64,000 bases of DNA from Pseudobdellovibrio sp031428275 (lineage in GTDB: Bacteria; Bdellovibrionota; Bdellovibrionia; Bdellovibrionales; Bdellovibrionaceae): the NCBI GenBank assembly GCA_031428275.1, contig JANPPC010000008.1, positions 119,955 to 183,954 on the forward strand. The letters run 5' to 3'. Below the pieces are notes generated by a model. It worked only from the letters and a program-made list of their open reading frames with translations, had not been told where the DNA came from and made no database searches. Every line of letters begins with the position of its first letter. Within the stretch, counting starts at the first letter, position 1. A program made the position numbers and the translations under genes. Positions 33,841-44,381 of this stretch are shown piece after piece.

Positions 33841-34581
33841 TTAAAAAATGAAAACTTTATTGATCATAAAGCCTATGTCTTTATCGACAAAATTCTTGTA
33901 ACCGTTTTTGATATCTTCGTACTCGTAAAATGCACGTAAATTCCAACCTGAAAATAAGGTCTTCTTTTTGAAGTCGAATTCTAAACTGAAACGATAAACT
34001 AAGCCGTTATAGTAATCTAGTTTTGAAGTATCGAAAATATTTTGCGAATATAAAAGTTCAAAATTTAAACTCAACGGAAACTTAGCCACCGTCTGTCCGT
34101 ACCAAGAAAAACTTAAACCACCTTCGCCAGAATATCTGGTGGCAACGTCACCATTAATATTAAATGGATCCGGAATTTCCGAGATGATCGTCCCCGATTT
34201 AAGTGCAAATTTGAAACCGTACGCAAGGCCTTGCCCGTTAGTAACCCACATCGGCTCGTAGGCTAAGCCGAAGTTTGTGTGATCTAGTCGAGATTTAACA
34301 CGTAAAGAGTTATTTTCAGGCCGAAAAAGTTCGCGCTTAACATATGTTGAAAATCTTTGCTTGAAAGAATCTTGAGCTCCCGAATCGTAGATAATTTCTA
34401 ATTTTGGATTAGCTTGCGAAAGTAAAAAGTAATTTCCGACGTCAGAACTTGTTTCTAACTTAGAATAAGCCATACCTAAGCCAATTCTTAAATTTTCGTC
34501 CAAAAAAGACATACCTTTGTAGTCGCTACTTTTTGCCTGAGCAAAGATTGAAAAAATAAACACGCACAAAAAAAGTTTCAC
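33841..34581 (-). CDS. predicted outer-membrane beta-barrel protein
   Basis: The 246 residues start with signal peptide MKLFLCVFIFSIFAQA and continue with alternating amphipathic segments (LRIGLGMAYSKLE, FGLAYEPMWV, LAYGFKFALKSG, GLSFSWYGQ, LSLNFELLYSQN, GLVYRFSLEFDF, WNLRAFYEYE) ending in KVFIF, with a terminal Phe as in BAM substrates. It lies 28 bp after the giant repeat lipoprotein on the same strand, so the two probably share a transcript. A role in exporting or anchoring that protein is an inference. No Pfam-level family recognised. Confidence 0.75.
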   Translation of the reverse strand: MKLFLCVFIFSIFAQAKSSDYKGMSFLDENLRIGLGMAYSKLETSSDVGNYFLLSQANPKLEIIYDSGAQDSFKQRFSTYVKRELFRPENNSLRVKSRLDHTNFGLAYEPMWVTNGQGLAYGFKFALKSGTIISEIPDPFNINGDVATRYSGEGGLSFSWYGQTVAKFPLSLNFELLYSQNIFDTSKLDYYNGLVYRFSLEFDFKKKTLFSGWNLRAFYEYEDIKNGYKNFVDKDIGFMINKVFIF

Positions 34582-34609
34582 AACTTCTATATTAACAAAA
34601 AGCTAAGGC

Positions 34610-37600
34610 CTATGGATATAAATTAATTTGTGGGATCACTTGTTTACTGACTGAAGGGCCAGAGTATCTTAACTCGATCTGTGCGCTACCTGAATTTTCG
34701 TAAAATTCTAAAGTAATAGCATATTTCGTTCCGGCTACTAGGGCAACTGTTCCACTATTTTCGGTAGAACCATGCGCAGTCCAGTTATTAATAATTTGCG
34801 TTCCATTAACCCACATTCGCACACCATCGTCAGACTGAGTATAGAATGTGTAAGTTCCGCTGGTCGGTGCTTTAACGAAACCCGTCCAACGCGCCGAGAA
34901 TGAATCGGCACTGCCCGCAGGGTTATTTCCCGCCGCCCAGTTAAAATTAACAGTCGCGTCGATACGCTGACTAACGAAGGTATTAAAGTTTATGCCACCC
35001 GTGTAATATCGAGCTGTTAAGCCGGTTCCGTTATCTGAAGTCGCCGGCGTATTTGTGTCGACCGTGATCGCCGCACTGGCGCTGAAGCTTGCATAGGTTG
35101 CGGTAATGTTTGTGGCAGAGCCTAAGTTTACTCCTGAAACTTGCCCTGTATCGTTTGTATTGTTAACCGAGGCGATCCCCGCATTCGCCGAAGTCCAATT
35201 GCAACTTTGAGTTAAATTAATGGCTCCGCCGTCGCTAGTGATACCGATACAGTCGACTTGTATACTTCCGCCCACATTTATATTGGCCGAAGTTGGATTT
35301 ACAATTAACGATGTGACTGTCGCCGGATTAATCGTCGCATTTGTATTCGCCGAAAATGCTCCGTAAGTGCCGGTGACGGTGGTGTTCGCAACGCCCGTAC
35401 CTGAATAAGTATTATTTAGCACGCCCGCCGATGGAAAAGATGAAATGGCCGTATTCGAAGTGGTCCATGTCGAAGTCGTTGTTACATTACGCGTTTGTGA
35501 ATCTGAATAAGTAGCCGTCAATGTAAACGAGAAATTTGAATTCTTCGGCACAATCGGAGTTTGCGGAGACAACGCAACCGAAGTAATTCTATGACCAGTC
35601 ACGGTAAATGAAGTTGAAGCCGTTAAAAAAGTATCTGTGACCGTAACTGCCAAATTCGCAGTGCCCATCTGCCCCGCCGCCAGGCTAACCGTAGCCGTAC
35701 AATTTGGATACGTTCCGCTAAATACAATATTTGCAACGGGTACCAAAGTTGTATTCGAAGAAGTTGCAGAAAGATTTGCTGCCGAACAGGCTAACGTGCT
35801 ATCCGAATCATTAATTGTAAAACTAATTGCGTTAGGACGGCCCTCGTAAATCGTTTGATTTGCAATCGAGCCAATTGTCGGAGCAACATTGATATGCGTT
35901 ACCGTCTGTACAAAAGTACTCGTCGCCGTTAAAGTACCATCCGTCACAACAAAACCTAATGTCGAAGTTCCGTAATTACCAGTCGCCGGCGTCACGGTCG
36001 CTGTACAATTCGGCGCCGTGCCTGACCAAACAACATTCGCCGTCGGTATCACGGCTACGTTTGATGAGGTCATCGACATACTTGAACCACAATTTAATGT
36101 TGAATCAACATCCGTGATCGTAAAATTGATAGCAATCGGTGTCGACTCAGCTGTACTTTGTGCTGAAATAGCCGATATCACCGGTGCATCATTCACGGTC
36201 GTGACCGCTAAATTAAAAGTACGAAGCGAAGTCGCGAAGCCATCTGAGACGAAAAAACTAATATTAGTCGAACCGAAGCGATTCAGCGCCGGCGTAAGTG
36301 TCGCCGTACAATTCGGAACAGTTCCGCCGAATACGATACTAGCCGTGGGCATTAAAGTTACATTTGATGACGTCACATTCATCGAAGTGGTGCACGAGAT
36401 TGGGCTATCCACATCTGTGATCGTAAAATTAACCACAAGCGGAGTATCTTCCGGAGTCGTCTTCGCCGTAATCGCCGGAATAACGGGCGAATCATTAACA
36501 GCGTTCACGGTCAGGTCGAAAGTTTCTGAAACTGGAGTTGTGCCGTCGGTTAAAGTAAAAGTTAAACTCACGATTCCGTTCGCATTTAAAAATGGTGTCA
36601 CCGTCGCTGTACAGTTCGGTGCCGTGCCGCTGAAAACGATATTAGCAACAGGCACAAGCGCCGTATCTGACGAAGTCGCACTCATTGAAGTATTACACGC
36701 CAGTGTACTGTCAACGTCACTGATCGTAAAACCAATCGCGATAGCTGTATCTTCATCGGTAATTTGGCCACCTATCGTAGATTTCACCGGAGGATCATTT
36801 ACGGCCGTCACCGTGAAAGTGAAATCCTCAAATACGGATACTGTTCCGTCAGTCACCGTGAAGCGTAAATTTGAATTTCCAAAAGCATTCATCGCTGGAG
36901 TTAATGTCGCCGTGCAATTCGGCGCCGTTCCGGCGAAGACGATACTTGCGACCGGCAGTAAGGCCGTATTCGAAGAAGTGGCCGCCATCGAGGTTGTACA
37001 ACTTAAAGTATTGTCTGGATCTGTAATCGTAAACGAAATAACGATCGGAGTGTCTTCAAGTGTTGTTCGGTTACCAATTGCCGACATGACCGGTGGGTCA
37101 TTCACATCAGTCACCGTTAAACTGAAACTACTTGTTACAGGAGTTGTTCCGTCAGTTACGCGGAAGACAATGTTCGCTAAACCACTTTGGTTCGCAAACG
37201 GAGTCAATACCGCCGTACAGTTTGGCGCTGTTCCACTAAATACAATGGCCGAAACCGGCAACAAGGCTGCATTCGAAGAAGTCGCCGTCATTGACGTCGT
37301 ACAGCTTAAAACGCTGTCGACATCCGTGATCGTGAAGTTAACGGTTTCGGTGGCATCTTCTATAATAGTACGATTTGTGATTGCAGAAATGACCGGAGCA
37401 TCATCAACCGCGGTCACCGTCACTTGAAAAGTTCGGTCCTGAAATAGTGTTCCGTCGCTAGCTCTAAATGTTAAGTTTACGTTTCCGTTTTGGTTCAGTA
37501 ACGGCGTAATTGTCGCTGTACAATTTGGCGCGGTACCACCAAACACAACGCTTCCCACAGATATAATGGTCGCGTTACTTGTGCTGGCGGTCATTGAAGT

Positions 37601-40600
37601 TGCGCACGTTAAAACATTATCTACATCTGAAATATTAAAGTTAACCACCACGGCGGTATCTTCAAGCGTTGTTTGGTTTGCAATCAGCGGCATTACCGGC
37701 GCATCGTTTACCGGGTTAACCGTTAAGGTGAAATTTTTTACGTCTTGCAGATTCGGAGCGCCATTGTCCATCAGTGTTAACGCTAGATTTGTTGTTCCGT
37801 TTGCATCCAGTGCCGGTGTCAACGTCGCCGTACAATTTGGCGCCGTTCCACCGAGAACGATATTTGCTACAGGTAACATCGAAGAATTAGACGATGTGGC
37901 CGCAAGGTTTAAGGTTGAACACACTAAAATACTGTCGACGTCAGTAACGGTAAAGTTCACCACAACCGCAGTATCTTCAGCCGTCGTTTGGTTAGCAATC
38001 GCAGATAAAATCGGCGCATCATTGACCGCTGTTACGGTTAGCGTAAAGTTTTTAACATTTGTTAAACTTCCGTCGCTTACGGTGAATGATAAATTGGTGA
38101 CTCCATTTTGATCTGGTAATGAAGTTAATGTCGCCGTACAGTTTGGCGTAGTACCGCTGAATGCAATACCTGATACCGGCAAAAGTACCGCATTAGAAGA
38201 CGTCGCAGCCATCGAGGTACTACAGTTAAGGGTACTATCGACGTCGGTGATCGTGAAATTCACCGCTAATGGAACATCTTCACTTGTGGTTCGATTCGTT
38301 ATTGCGGCCAATACCGGGGCATCGTTTACGGCGATCACGGTGAAAGTGAAATTCTTCACATCCGTTAGCGTTCCGTCTGTGACCGTGAATGCTAAGTTTG
38401 AAATTCCGTTTGTATCAGGTGCCGGTGTCAACGTCGCCGTGCAATTTGGCACCGTTCCACCGAAGACAATTCCTGCAACCGGCTGCAAGGCCGTATTTGA
38501 AGAAGTAGCCGAAACAGCAGTATTACACGCAAGCGTATTATCGATATCTGTAATCGTGAAATTTACGACCAGCGGTGTATCTTCTGTCGTTGTCTGGTTT
38601 GCAATCGTCGCAATCACCGGCGAATCATTTATATTGGTTACGGTTAAGGTGAAATTCTTCACATCAACAAGCGCTCCATCCGTTAAAGTAAATGCTAAAT
38701 TGGTCACGCCAAACAAATCTGCTGTCGAAGTTAATGTTGCGGTACAGTTCGGCGCGACTCCGCCGAACGCAATCCCGGTCAATGGTAGAAGTGTTGTATT
38801 CGAAGAAGTAGCCGACATTGATGAACTGCAATTTAAAGTGCTATCAACGTCGGTAATCACAAAATTAACAACTAATGGCACATCTTCCGAAGTTGTTTGA
38901 TTTGCAATCGTTGAAAGAACCGGAGCATCATTTGCGGGCGTTACTGTAAATGTGAAGTTCTTCGTATCGATTAAGCCTGCACCATCAGTAACAGTAAAAC
39001 CTAAAGTCGAAACGCCGACGGCATTTAAACCTGAAGTTAATGTGGCCGTACAGTTTGGTGCGGTTCCTGCGAAAGCAATTCCTGCGACCGCAATTAGAGT
39101 CGTATTAGATGAGGTTGCAATCATTGAAGTTGAGCAATTTAGCGTGCTATCTACATCGGTAATCGTAAAATTAACAACCAGTGCAGTATCTTCGGCAGAT
39201 GTTTGATTCGCAATGACTGGCATCACTGGCGGATCATTGGTTGGCGCTACCGAGTATGTGAAGTTTCGCAACTGTGTTAAATTACCATCGGTAACCGTAA
39301 ATGATAGATTAGATGCGCCATTCGCGTCTATTAACGAAGTTAGTGTCGCAGTACAGTTTGGTGCCGTACCGCCGAACACAATACCCGAAACTGCAAGCAG
39401 CGAAGCGTTCGAGGAAGTAGCCGAAACCGAAGTGTTACAAGCTAATACATCGTCGATATCGGTAATCGTAAAATTGACCACTAACGGAGTGTCTTCAGAA
39501 GTTGTTTGATTTGCGATGACCGATATCACCGGCGGGTCGTTAACAGGTGTCACCGTTAAGGTAAAATTCTTTACGTCTGTTAGTGCGCCGTCGGTAACGG
39601 TTAAACTAATTGACGATATTCCGTTTTGACCAGGTGCTGCGGCTAATGTCGCCGTGCAATTTGGCGCCGCTCCACTGAATGAAATTCCCGCAACTGGCAT
39701 TAATGTCGTGTTGGAAGAACCAGCTGTTAACGCCGTACTACACGAAAGGGTACTATCAATATCACTTATTGTAAAATTTACGACTGCAGAAATATTTTCA
39801 GAAGTTGCTACATTTGCAATCGTCGAAAGTGCCGGCGCATCATTTACGGGCGCAACCGTTAAACTAAAACTTCGTGTTACCGGATTCGTTCCATCCGTTA
39901 ATGTGAAAACTAAATTTGTTAGCCCGTTCGCATTTGCAGCCGAAGTCAAAGTTGCAGTGCAGTTCGGCGCGGTACCACTAAATACGATACCGGTTACCGG
40001 CAATACTGCAGTGTTAGAAGAAGTCGCTGACATCGCTGTATTACAAACTAAAGTGTTATCTACATCATTAATTATAAAATTAACGCCTATCGAAACATCT
40101 TCATTCGTCGTCTGATTTGCAATTGCTGAAATCGTTGGTGGATAATTAATCGCGCTTGCGCTGAATACGAAATTTTGTACCTGCGTTAAAGTTCCGTCAG
40201 TAACAGTGAAACTTACGTTCGATACACCGCTTTGTAAAAAAGCTGGCGTCAATGTGGCCGTACAATTTGGAGCTGTTCCACCAAACACTATATTTGCGAC
40301 CGGTAATAAAGTCGCGTTTGAAGAAGTCGACGAGACTGACGTATTACAAGCCAACAAATTATCAATATCCGTAATTGTGAAGTTAACAACGATCGGAGTA
40401 TCTTGTAAAGTGGCTTGATTCGCAATCGTCGACATTGTCGGAGCATCATTAACCGCGTTCACCGTTAAGGTAAAATTATTGACAGCACTCAGTGCGCCGT
40501 CTGTTAGCGTGAATGCTAAGTTAGTTAAACCATTTTGATCAGCAACAGGTGTCAATACAGCCGTGCAGTTTGGCGCTGTTCCACCAAACACTATATTAGT

Positions 40601-43600
40601 CTGCGGCAGTAATGCAGCGTTCGAAGATATCACCGAAATTGAAGTATTACACGCTAACGTATTATCAACATCTGCGATCGTAAAGTTAACCGTCACATTT
40701 CCGTCTTCATTAATCGTTTGATTTGCAATAGTCGATAAAATCGGAGCATCGTTAACAACGTTAACTGTAAATGTAAACGATTCAATATCCTGCAGATTCG
40801 GAGTTCCGTTATCAGATAAAGTCAGTACTATATTTGAAACTCCATTTAAATTTGTTCCACTGGTTAAGGTGGCCGTACAGTTTGGAGCCGTTCCACCAAA
40901 AACGATACTGGCGACCGGCAACAGAGTCGTATTAGATGATGTTGCCGACAGATTCAAACTTGAACATAGCAATAAGCTATCAACGTCAGTTACAGTGAAA
41001 TTCACTACTAACGGTGTATCTTCACCAGTGGTTTGGTTTGCAATAGTAGATAACACGGGAGCATCATTAACCGAATTAACGGTAAACGTAAAATTTTGCA
41101 CGTTCGTCAACGCTGAATCAGTAACAGTGAATGATAAGTTTGAGTTGCCCGTAGCATCTAGTGCCGAGGTTAAGTTCGCTGTACAATTCGGAGCCGTTCC
41201 ACCAAACACGATGCCCGAAACCGGAATCAATGCCGCATTCGAAGACGTAACTGCTACTGAGGTATTACAAGCCAAAGTGTTATCAACATCAGTAATCGTA
41301 AAATTAACGACTAAAGGAGCATCTTCTGAAGTTATTTGATTTGCAATAACCGACAGAAGTGGTGCATCGTTTACCGCTGTTACGGTTAAACTAAAATTTT
41401 GCGCCGCTGAAAGTGAGCCGTCACTGACCGTAAAAGCTAAATTTGAAGTTCCGTTCGCATTTAAAGTTGGTTGAATCGTGGCCGTACAGTTCGGGGCCGT
41501 GCCACCAAAAACTACACCCGAAACCGGCAATAAGACTAAGTTAGACGAAGCCGCCGTCACTGAAGAACTACAAACTAGAATATTATCCGGATCATTGATA
41601 TTAAAATTAACAATCAATGTGCCATCTTCTAACATCGTCTGATTGGTTATGGCTGAAATGATCGGTGGGTCGTTGATCGCCGTTACATTTAAAGTAAAAT
41701 TACGCACAGCTGTTAGCGAACCATCGGTCGCCGTTAACGAAATATTAGTAAAGCCATTTTGCATGACCACCGGTGAGACGGTTAATGTACAATTCGGTGC
41801 CGTTCCGCCGAAGCTGATATTTGCCGTTGGTAACAATGCTGCATTTGAAGAAGTTGCCGTTACGTCTGTCGTGCAACTGACGGCGCTATCGACATCGGTC
41901 AATGTGAAATTAATAAGTAACGGAGAACCCTCAACCGTATTCTGTACTGGAATCGCCCCGATTACCGGAGAATCATTTACCGGATTTACTGTTAAACTAA
42001 AAGATTGCGTAACAGTTGTGGTTGCATCGGCTAGACTTATAACAAGATTTGTTGCGCCGTATTCATTGAGTGCCGGTGTCAACGTTGCTGAACAATTCGG
42101 AGCTGTTCCGCTGTAAACGATACCCGCTAAGGGCAGTAAAGTACCATTCGAAGATGTTGCACTCAAGAACGCGTTCGTACACATCACCGCTGTATCCGGA
42201 TCATTAATCGTGAAATTGACAACCAGCGAACTATCTTCGTTGGTTACTTGATTTGCGATTGAAGACAAGACCGGTAAATCATCGACGCCAGTCACGGTCA
42301 AGGTGAAGGTGCGTATTGCCGTTAAAGCTCCGTCATTAGCAGTAAAAGAAAGGCTTACAACACCAGATTGATCAGGCGCTGACGTTACAGTTGCTGTGCA
42401 ATTCGGCGCTGTTCCACCGAAAGTAACTGCTGTAACCGCAACTAAAGTGGTATTGCTTGAGGTCGCCGTCATCGAAGTTGTGCATGAAATCGCGCTATCT
42501 ATGTCGCTTAAATTGAAATTAACTATAATCGAAGTATCTTCTAAGGTAGTTTGATTCGGGATCGCCGTTAAGACCGGCGCATCGTTTACAGGGTTCACAG
42601 TTAAAGCAAAATTCGTCAGCGCAGAAAGTGAACCGTCGCTAAGCGTGAAAGTTAGGTTAGTTAAACCATTGGCATCTGGTAACGTTGTCAACGTCGCCGC
42701 ACAATTCGGTGCCGTTCCACTGAAATTAATTCCACTAATCGGAAGTAGTGTCGTATTCGAAGATGCCGAACTCATTGAGGTAACGCAGTTAACTGGGCTA
42801 TCTACGTCGGTGATGGTAAAATTAACGACAAGCAAAGTATCTTCATTGGTTGCTTGATTCGAAATAACAGAAATGATCGGACTATCATTCGTCGGCGAAA
42901 AAGTCGCACTGAACGCCTGGGTAACTGTGTTCGTCCCGTCCGTTAATGAAATGACTATATTAGTTGAGCCGAACTGATTCAAAGTGGGTATCATCGTAAC
43001 GGTACAGTTCGGTGGTAAGCCCGCGTAAGTAATATTACTTGTTGCCAACAAACTGCCGTTCGATGACGTCGCACTTAGAAAAGTGCTATTACAACCTAAA
43101 ACCGTATCTGGGTCTGTTATGTTGATATTAAACACGAGCGGTGAATCTTCGGTACCTAACTGATTCGCGATCGGTAACAACACCGGAGGATCAGGAATAG
43201 CCACTACTTCTAAATCGAAATTTTGCGATGAATTTAAACTACCGTCAGTCGCAAAAACAGTGATCGTTGTTAAACCATTGGCGAAGGCGACTGGCGACAG
43301 GGTTAAAATACAATTCGGGATAGTTCCGCTAATTGCAATTCCGCCTGGGGCAACAATCGATGCAGCCGATGATGTGGCGCTTACGTTTAGGGCCGCACAA
43401 GAAATAGCCGAATCAACATCAAAAATATTAAGCGATACCGCAATTGCAGTATTTTCTATTGTTGACTGATTAGTAATCGGTGAAATTGTCGGTGCATCGT
43501 TAACCGGATTTACCGTAATCGAAAACTCAGAAGAAGCCGTACTGTTTGCTACAGAATTTCCGTCATCAAACAATACATTAATATTACAAGTACCAACGTA

Positions 43601-44191
43601 ATTTAAAGCGGGCGCAAAAGAAACTGAACCGGTATTTGCGTCAACGACTAGTGCCGTCGCATTATCAGAACAACGTGGCGCTGTTGCATTTGCATGATCA
43701 AAGCGGTAGGTCCCAAGACCTTCTTCACTCGCTTGCACATCTGTATCGCTACGAATGACCGTCAGTGTTGAATCCTCTAGAATACTTGTCGCATTTGTAA
43801 TAGCCAAAGTCGGCGCGATATTTTGAATTTGCACATTGTAAACTAAAGGCAAGGCTTGCCGCCTAGGAGCTATTGCTAAAACGACAACTTGGCAAGTACC
43901 GACCTGATTATCATTCGGAACCCCCGTAACCACACCCGTCGCCGGGTTGATCGCGGCCCAAGTGCAATTTGTATCGGGGCTCAAAGAAAATACCGTACTG
44001 GCGATTACTTCTTCTGGCACAATTGTACAACTGTACGAAGCATCTTGATTCAAAGTATTGTTACAATTTTGCGAAAGTAAAAAACCTAAATTTAGAATGG
44101 GCTGTGAAAGGTCCTCGCCCAAAGGATTGCGCGAGCACGAGGCTAAAATAAAGCTTAGTAAAATGAGGCGAAAATACGTCCAACTTTTCAT
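34610..44191 (-). CDS. giant cadherin-like repeat lipoprotein with PA14 domain
   Basis: A predicted surface protein of about 3193 residues. The chosen ATG (44191) gives MKSWTYFRLILL with lipobox LASC (Cys 19); a TTG eight codons earlier is possible. After a 210-residue Cys-containing N-terminal part come 26 tandem repeats of about 101 residues (roughly 230-2865), each with NDAPVLS-type entry, an EDT plus DxD calcium-binding-like stretch (NFTITDVDS), SMSATSSN, and PNCTATLT. All 26 have one Cys after the DxD stretch and one in PNC, so an intra-repeat disulfide is likely. Two Big-like domains (about 2865-3050) and a PA14 domain (about 3056-3190: GLTARYYTGG, YTFYTQSDDGVRMWVNG) follow. Adhesion to prey, matrix or glycans is plausible. 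Confidence 0.92.
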   Translation of the reverse strand: MKSWTYFRLILLSFILASCSRNPLGEDLSQPILNLGFLLSQNCNNTLNQDASYSCTIVPEEVIASTVFSLSPDTNCTWAAINPATGVVTGVPNDNQVGTCQVVVLAIAPRRQALPLVYNVQIQNIAPTLAITNATSILEDSTLTVIRSDTDVQASEEGLGTYRFDHANATAPRCSDNATALVVDANTGSVSFAPALNYVGTCNINVLFDDGNSVANSTASSEFSITVNPVNDAPTISPITNQSTIENTAIAVSLNIFDVDSAISCAALNVSATSSAASIVAPGGIAISGTIPNCILTLSPVAFANGLTTITVFATDGSLNSSQNFDLEVVAIPDPPVLLPIANQLGTEDSPLVFNINITDPDTVLGCNSTFLSATSSNGSLLATSNITYAGLPPNCTVTMIPTLNQFGSTNIVISLTDGTNTVTQAFSATFSPTNDSPIISVISNQATNEDTLLVVNFTITDVDSPVNCVTSMSSASSNTTLLPISGINFSGTAPNCAATLTTLPDANGLTNLTFTLSDGSLSALTNFALTVNPVNDAPVLTAIPNQTTLEDTSIIVNFNLSDIDSAISCTTSMTATSSNTTLVAVTAVTFGGTAPNCTATVTSAPDQSGVVSLSFTANDGALTAIRTFTLTVTGVDDLPVLSSIANQVTNEDSSLVVNFTINDPDTAVMCTNAFLSATSSNGTLLPLAGIVYSGTAPNCSATLTPALNEYGATNLVISLADATTTVTQSFSLTVNPVNDSPVIGAIPVQNTVEGSPLLINFTLTDVDSAVSCTTDVTATSSNAALLPTANISFGGTAPNCTLTVSPVVMQNGFTNISLTATDGSLTAVRNFTLNVTAINDPPIISAITNQTMLEDGTLIVNFNINDPDNILVCSSSVTAASSNLVLLPVSGVVFGGTAPNCTATIQPTLNANGTSNLAFTVSDGSLSAAQNFSLTVTAVNDAPLLSVIANQITSEDAPLVVNFTITDVDNTLACNTSVAVTSSNAALIPVSGIVFGGTAPNCTANLTSALDATGNSNLSFTVTDSALTNVQNFTFTVNSVNDAPVLSTIANQTTGEDTPLVVNFTVTDVDSLLLCSSLNLSATSSNTTLLPVASIVFGGTAPNCTATLTSGTNLNGVSNIVLTLSDNGTPNLQDIESFTFTVNVVNDAPILSTIANQTINEDGNVTVNFTIADVDNTLACNTSISVISSNAALLPQTNIVFGGTAPNCTAVLTPVADQNGLTNLAFTLTDGALSAVNNFTLTVNAVNDAPTMSTIANQATLQDTPIVVNFTITDIDNLLACNTSVSSTSSNATLLPVANIVFGGTAPNCTATLTPAFLQSGVSNVSFTVTDGTLTQVQNFVFSASAINYPPTISAIANQTTNEDVSIGVNFIINDVDNTLVCNTAMSATSSNTAVLPVTGIVFSGTAPNCTATLTSAANANGLTNLVFTLTDGTNPVTRSFSLTVAPVNDAPALSTIANVATSENISAVVNFTISDIDSTLSCSTALTAGSSNTTLMPVAGISFSGAAPNCTATLAAAPGQNGISSISLTVTDGALTDVKNFTLTVTPVNDPPVISVIANQTTSEDTPLVVNFTITDIDDVLACNTSVSATSSNASLLAVSGIVFGGTAPNCTATLTSLIDANGASNLSFTVTDGNLTQLRNFTYSVAPTNDPPVMPVIANQTSAEDTALVVNFTITDVDSTLNCSTSMIATSSNTTLIAVAGIAFAGTAPNCTATLTSGLNAVGVSTLGFTVTDGAGLIDTKNFTFTVTPANDAPVLSTIANQTTSEDVPLVVNFVITDVDSTLNCSSSMSATSSNTTLLPLTGIAFGGVAPNCTATLTSTADLFGVTNLAFTLTDGALVDVKNFTLTVTNINDSPVIATIANQTTTEDTPLVVNFTITDIDNTLACNTAVSATSSNTALQPVAGIVFGGTVPNCTATLTPAPDTNGISNLAFTVTDGTLTDVKNFTFTVIAVNDAPVLAAITNRTTSEDVPLAVNFTITDVDSTLNCSTSMAATSSNAVLLPVSGIAFSGTTPNCTATLTSLPDQNGVTNLSFTVSDGSLTNVKNFTLTVTAVNDAPILSAIANQTTAEDTAVVVNFTVTDVDSILVCSTLNLAATSSNSSMLPVANIVLGGTAPNCTATLTPALDANGTTNLALTLMDNGAPNLQDVKNFTLTVNPVNDAPVMPLIANQTTLEDTAVVVNFNISDVDNVLTCATSMTASTSNATIISVGSVVFGGTAPNCTATITPLLNQNGNVNLTFRASDGTLFQDRTFQVTVTAVDDAPVISAITNRTIIEDATETVNFTITDVDSVLSCTTSMTATSSNAALLPVSAIVFSGTAPNCTAVLTPFANQSGLANIVFRVTDGTTPVTSSFSLTVTDVNDPPVMSAIGNRTTLEDTPIVISFTITDPDNTLSCTTSMAATSSNTALLPVASIVFAGTAPNCTATLTPAMNAFGNSNLRFTVTDGTVSVFEDFTFTVTAVNDPPVKSTIGGQITDEDTAIAIGFTISDVDSTLACNTSMSATSSDTALVPVANIVFSGTAPNCTATVTPFLNANGIVSLTFTLTDGTTPVSETFDLTVNAVNDSPVIPAITAKTTPEDTPLVVNFTITDVDSPISCTTSMNVTSSNVTLMPTASIVFGGTVPNCTATLTPALNRFGSTNISFFVSDGFATSLRTFNLAVTTVNDAPVISAISAQSTAESTPIAINFTITDVDSTLNCGSSMSMTSSNVAVIPTANVVWSGTAPNCTATVTPATGNYGTSTLGFVVTDGTLTATSTFVQTVTHINVAPTIGSIANQTIYEGRPNAISFTINDSDSTLACSAANLSATSSNTTLVPVANIVFSGTYPNCTATVSLAAGQMGTANLAVTVTDTFLTASTSFTVTGHRITSVALSPQTPIVPKNSNFSFTLTATYSDSQTRNVTTTSTWTTSNTAISSFPSAGVLNNTYSGTGVANTTVTGTYGAFSANTNATINPATVTSLIVNPTSANINVGGSIQVDCIGITSDGGAINLTQSCNWTSANAGIASVNNTNDTGQVSGVNLGSATNITATYASFSASAAITVDTNTPATSDNGTGLTARYYTGGINFNTFVSQRIDATVNFNWAAGNNPAGSADSFSARWTGFVKAPTSGTYTFYTQSDDGVRMWVNGTQIINNWTAHGSTENSGTVALVAGTKYAITLEFYENSGSAQIELRYSGPSVSKQVIPQINLYP
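35597..43501 (-). repeat. 26 tandem protein-coding repeats of about 304 bp
   Basis: Each unit runs from the NDxP codons of one domain to the next, with positions falling every 300-310 bp from 43501 down to about 35885 and ending near 35597. Protein conservation is strong at the entry NDAPVLS, the DxD stretch, and GTAPNCTATLT, while the DNA copies are well diverged. This points to old duplication with selection on protein rather than recent amplification. Confidence 0.88.
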
Positions 44192-44317
44192 TTTTTTTAT
44201 GTCAGCTTCAACCAAAGTTTAACTAAACCATTAATCTTGCTAACCTATTTATTATGTCAAAATTTTACACGGATAGATACCCCGACCCTGGCAAAGGACT
44301 TGCTTTGTTTCTACATG

Positions 44318-44381
44318 AAACACTCTACTAACAGTCTATAACTGGACTATTGCATTTAGAGTGTTTTCGAAGGGGCTTCGA
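44318..44381 (+). promoter_or_regulatory. structured leader hiding the ribosome-binding site of the protease gene
   Basis: Outer arms AAACACTCT (44318-44326) and AGAGTGTTT (44358-44366) pair perfectly and enclose AGTC/GACT arms (44333-44336, 44345-44348). Immediately after is a 6-bp hairpin TCGAAG-GGG-CTTCGA (44367-44381), which contains the Shine-Dalgarno AAGGGG and ends one base before the GTG start at 44382. In that fold the ribosome-binding site is paired, suggesting translational control. Confidence 0.55.

Noticed and set aside
36018..37427. Long open frame (469 aa) on the plus strand opposite the giant gene, with several more at 38247, 40869 and 41643
   Set aside because: They have the same 304-bp periodicity as the repeats on the other strand, no ribosome-binding sites and low-complexity Val/Thr/Ser-rich translations; the codon bias of the repeats leaves the antisense frame open.
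35597..43501. Periodic DNA repeats that might suggest CRISPR or satellite DNA
   Set aside because: Period is about 304 bp with coding constraint and diverged copies; there are no short identical repeats and spacers.
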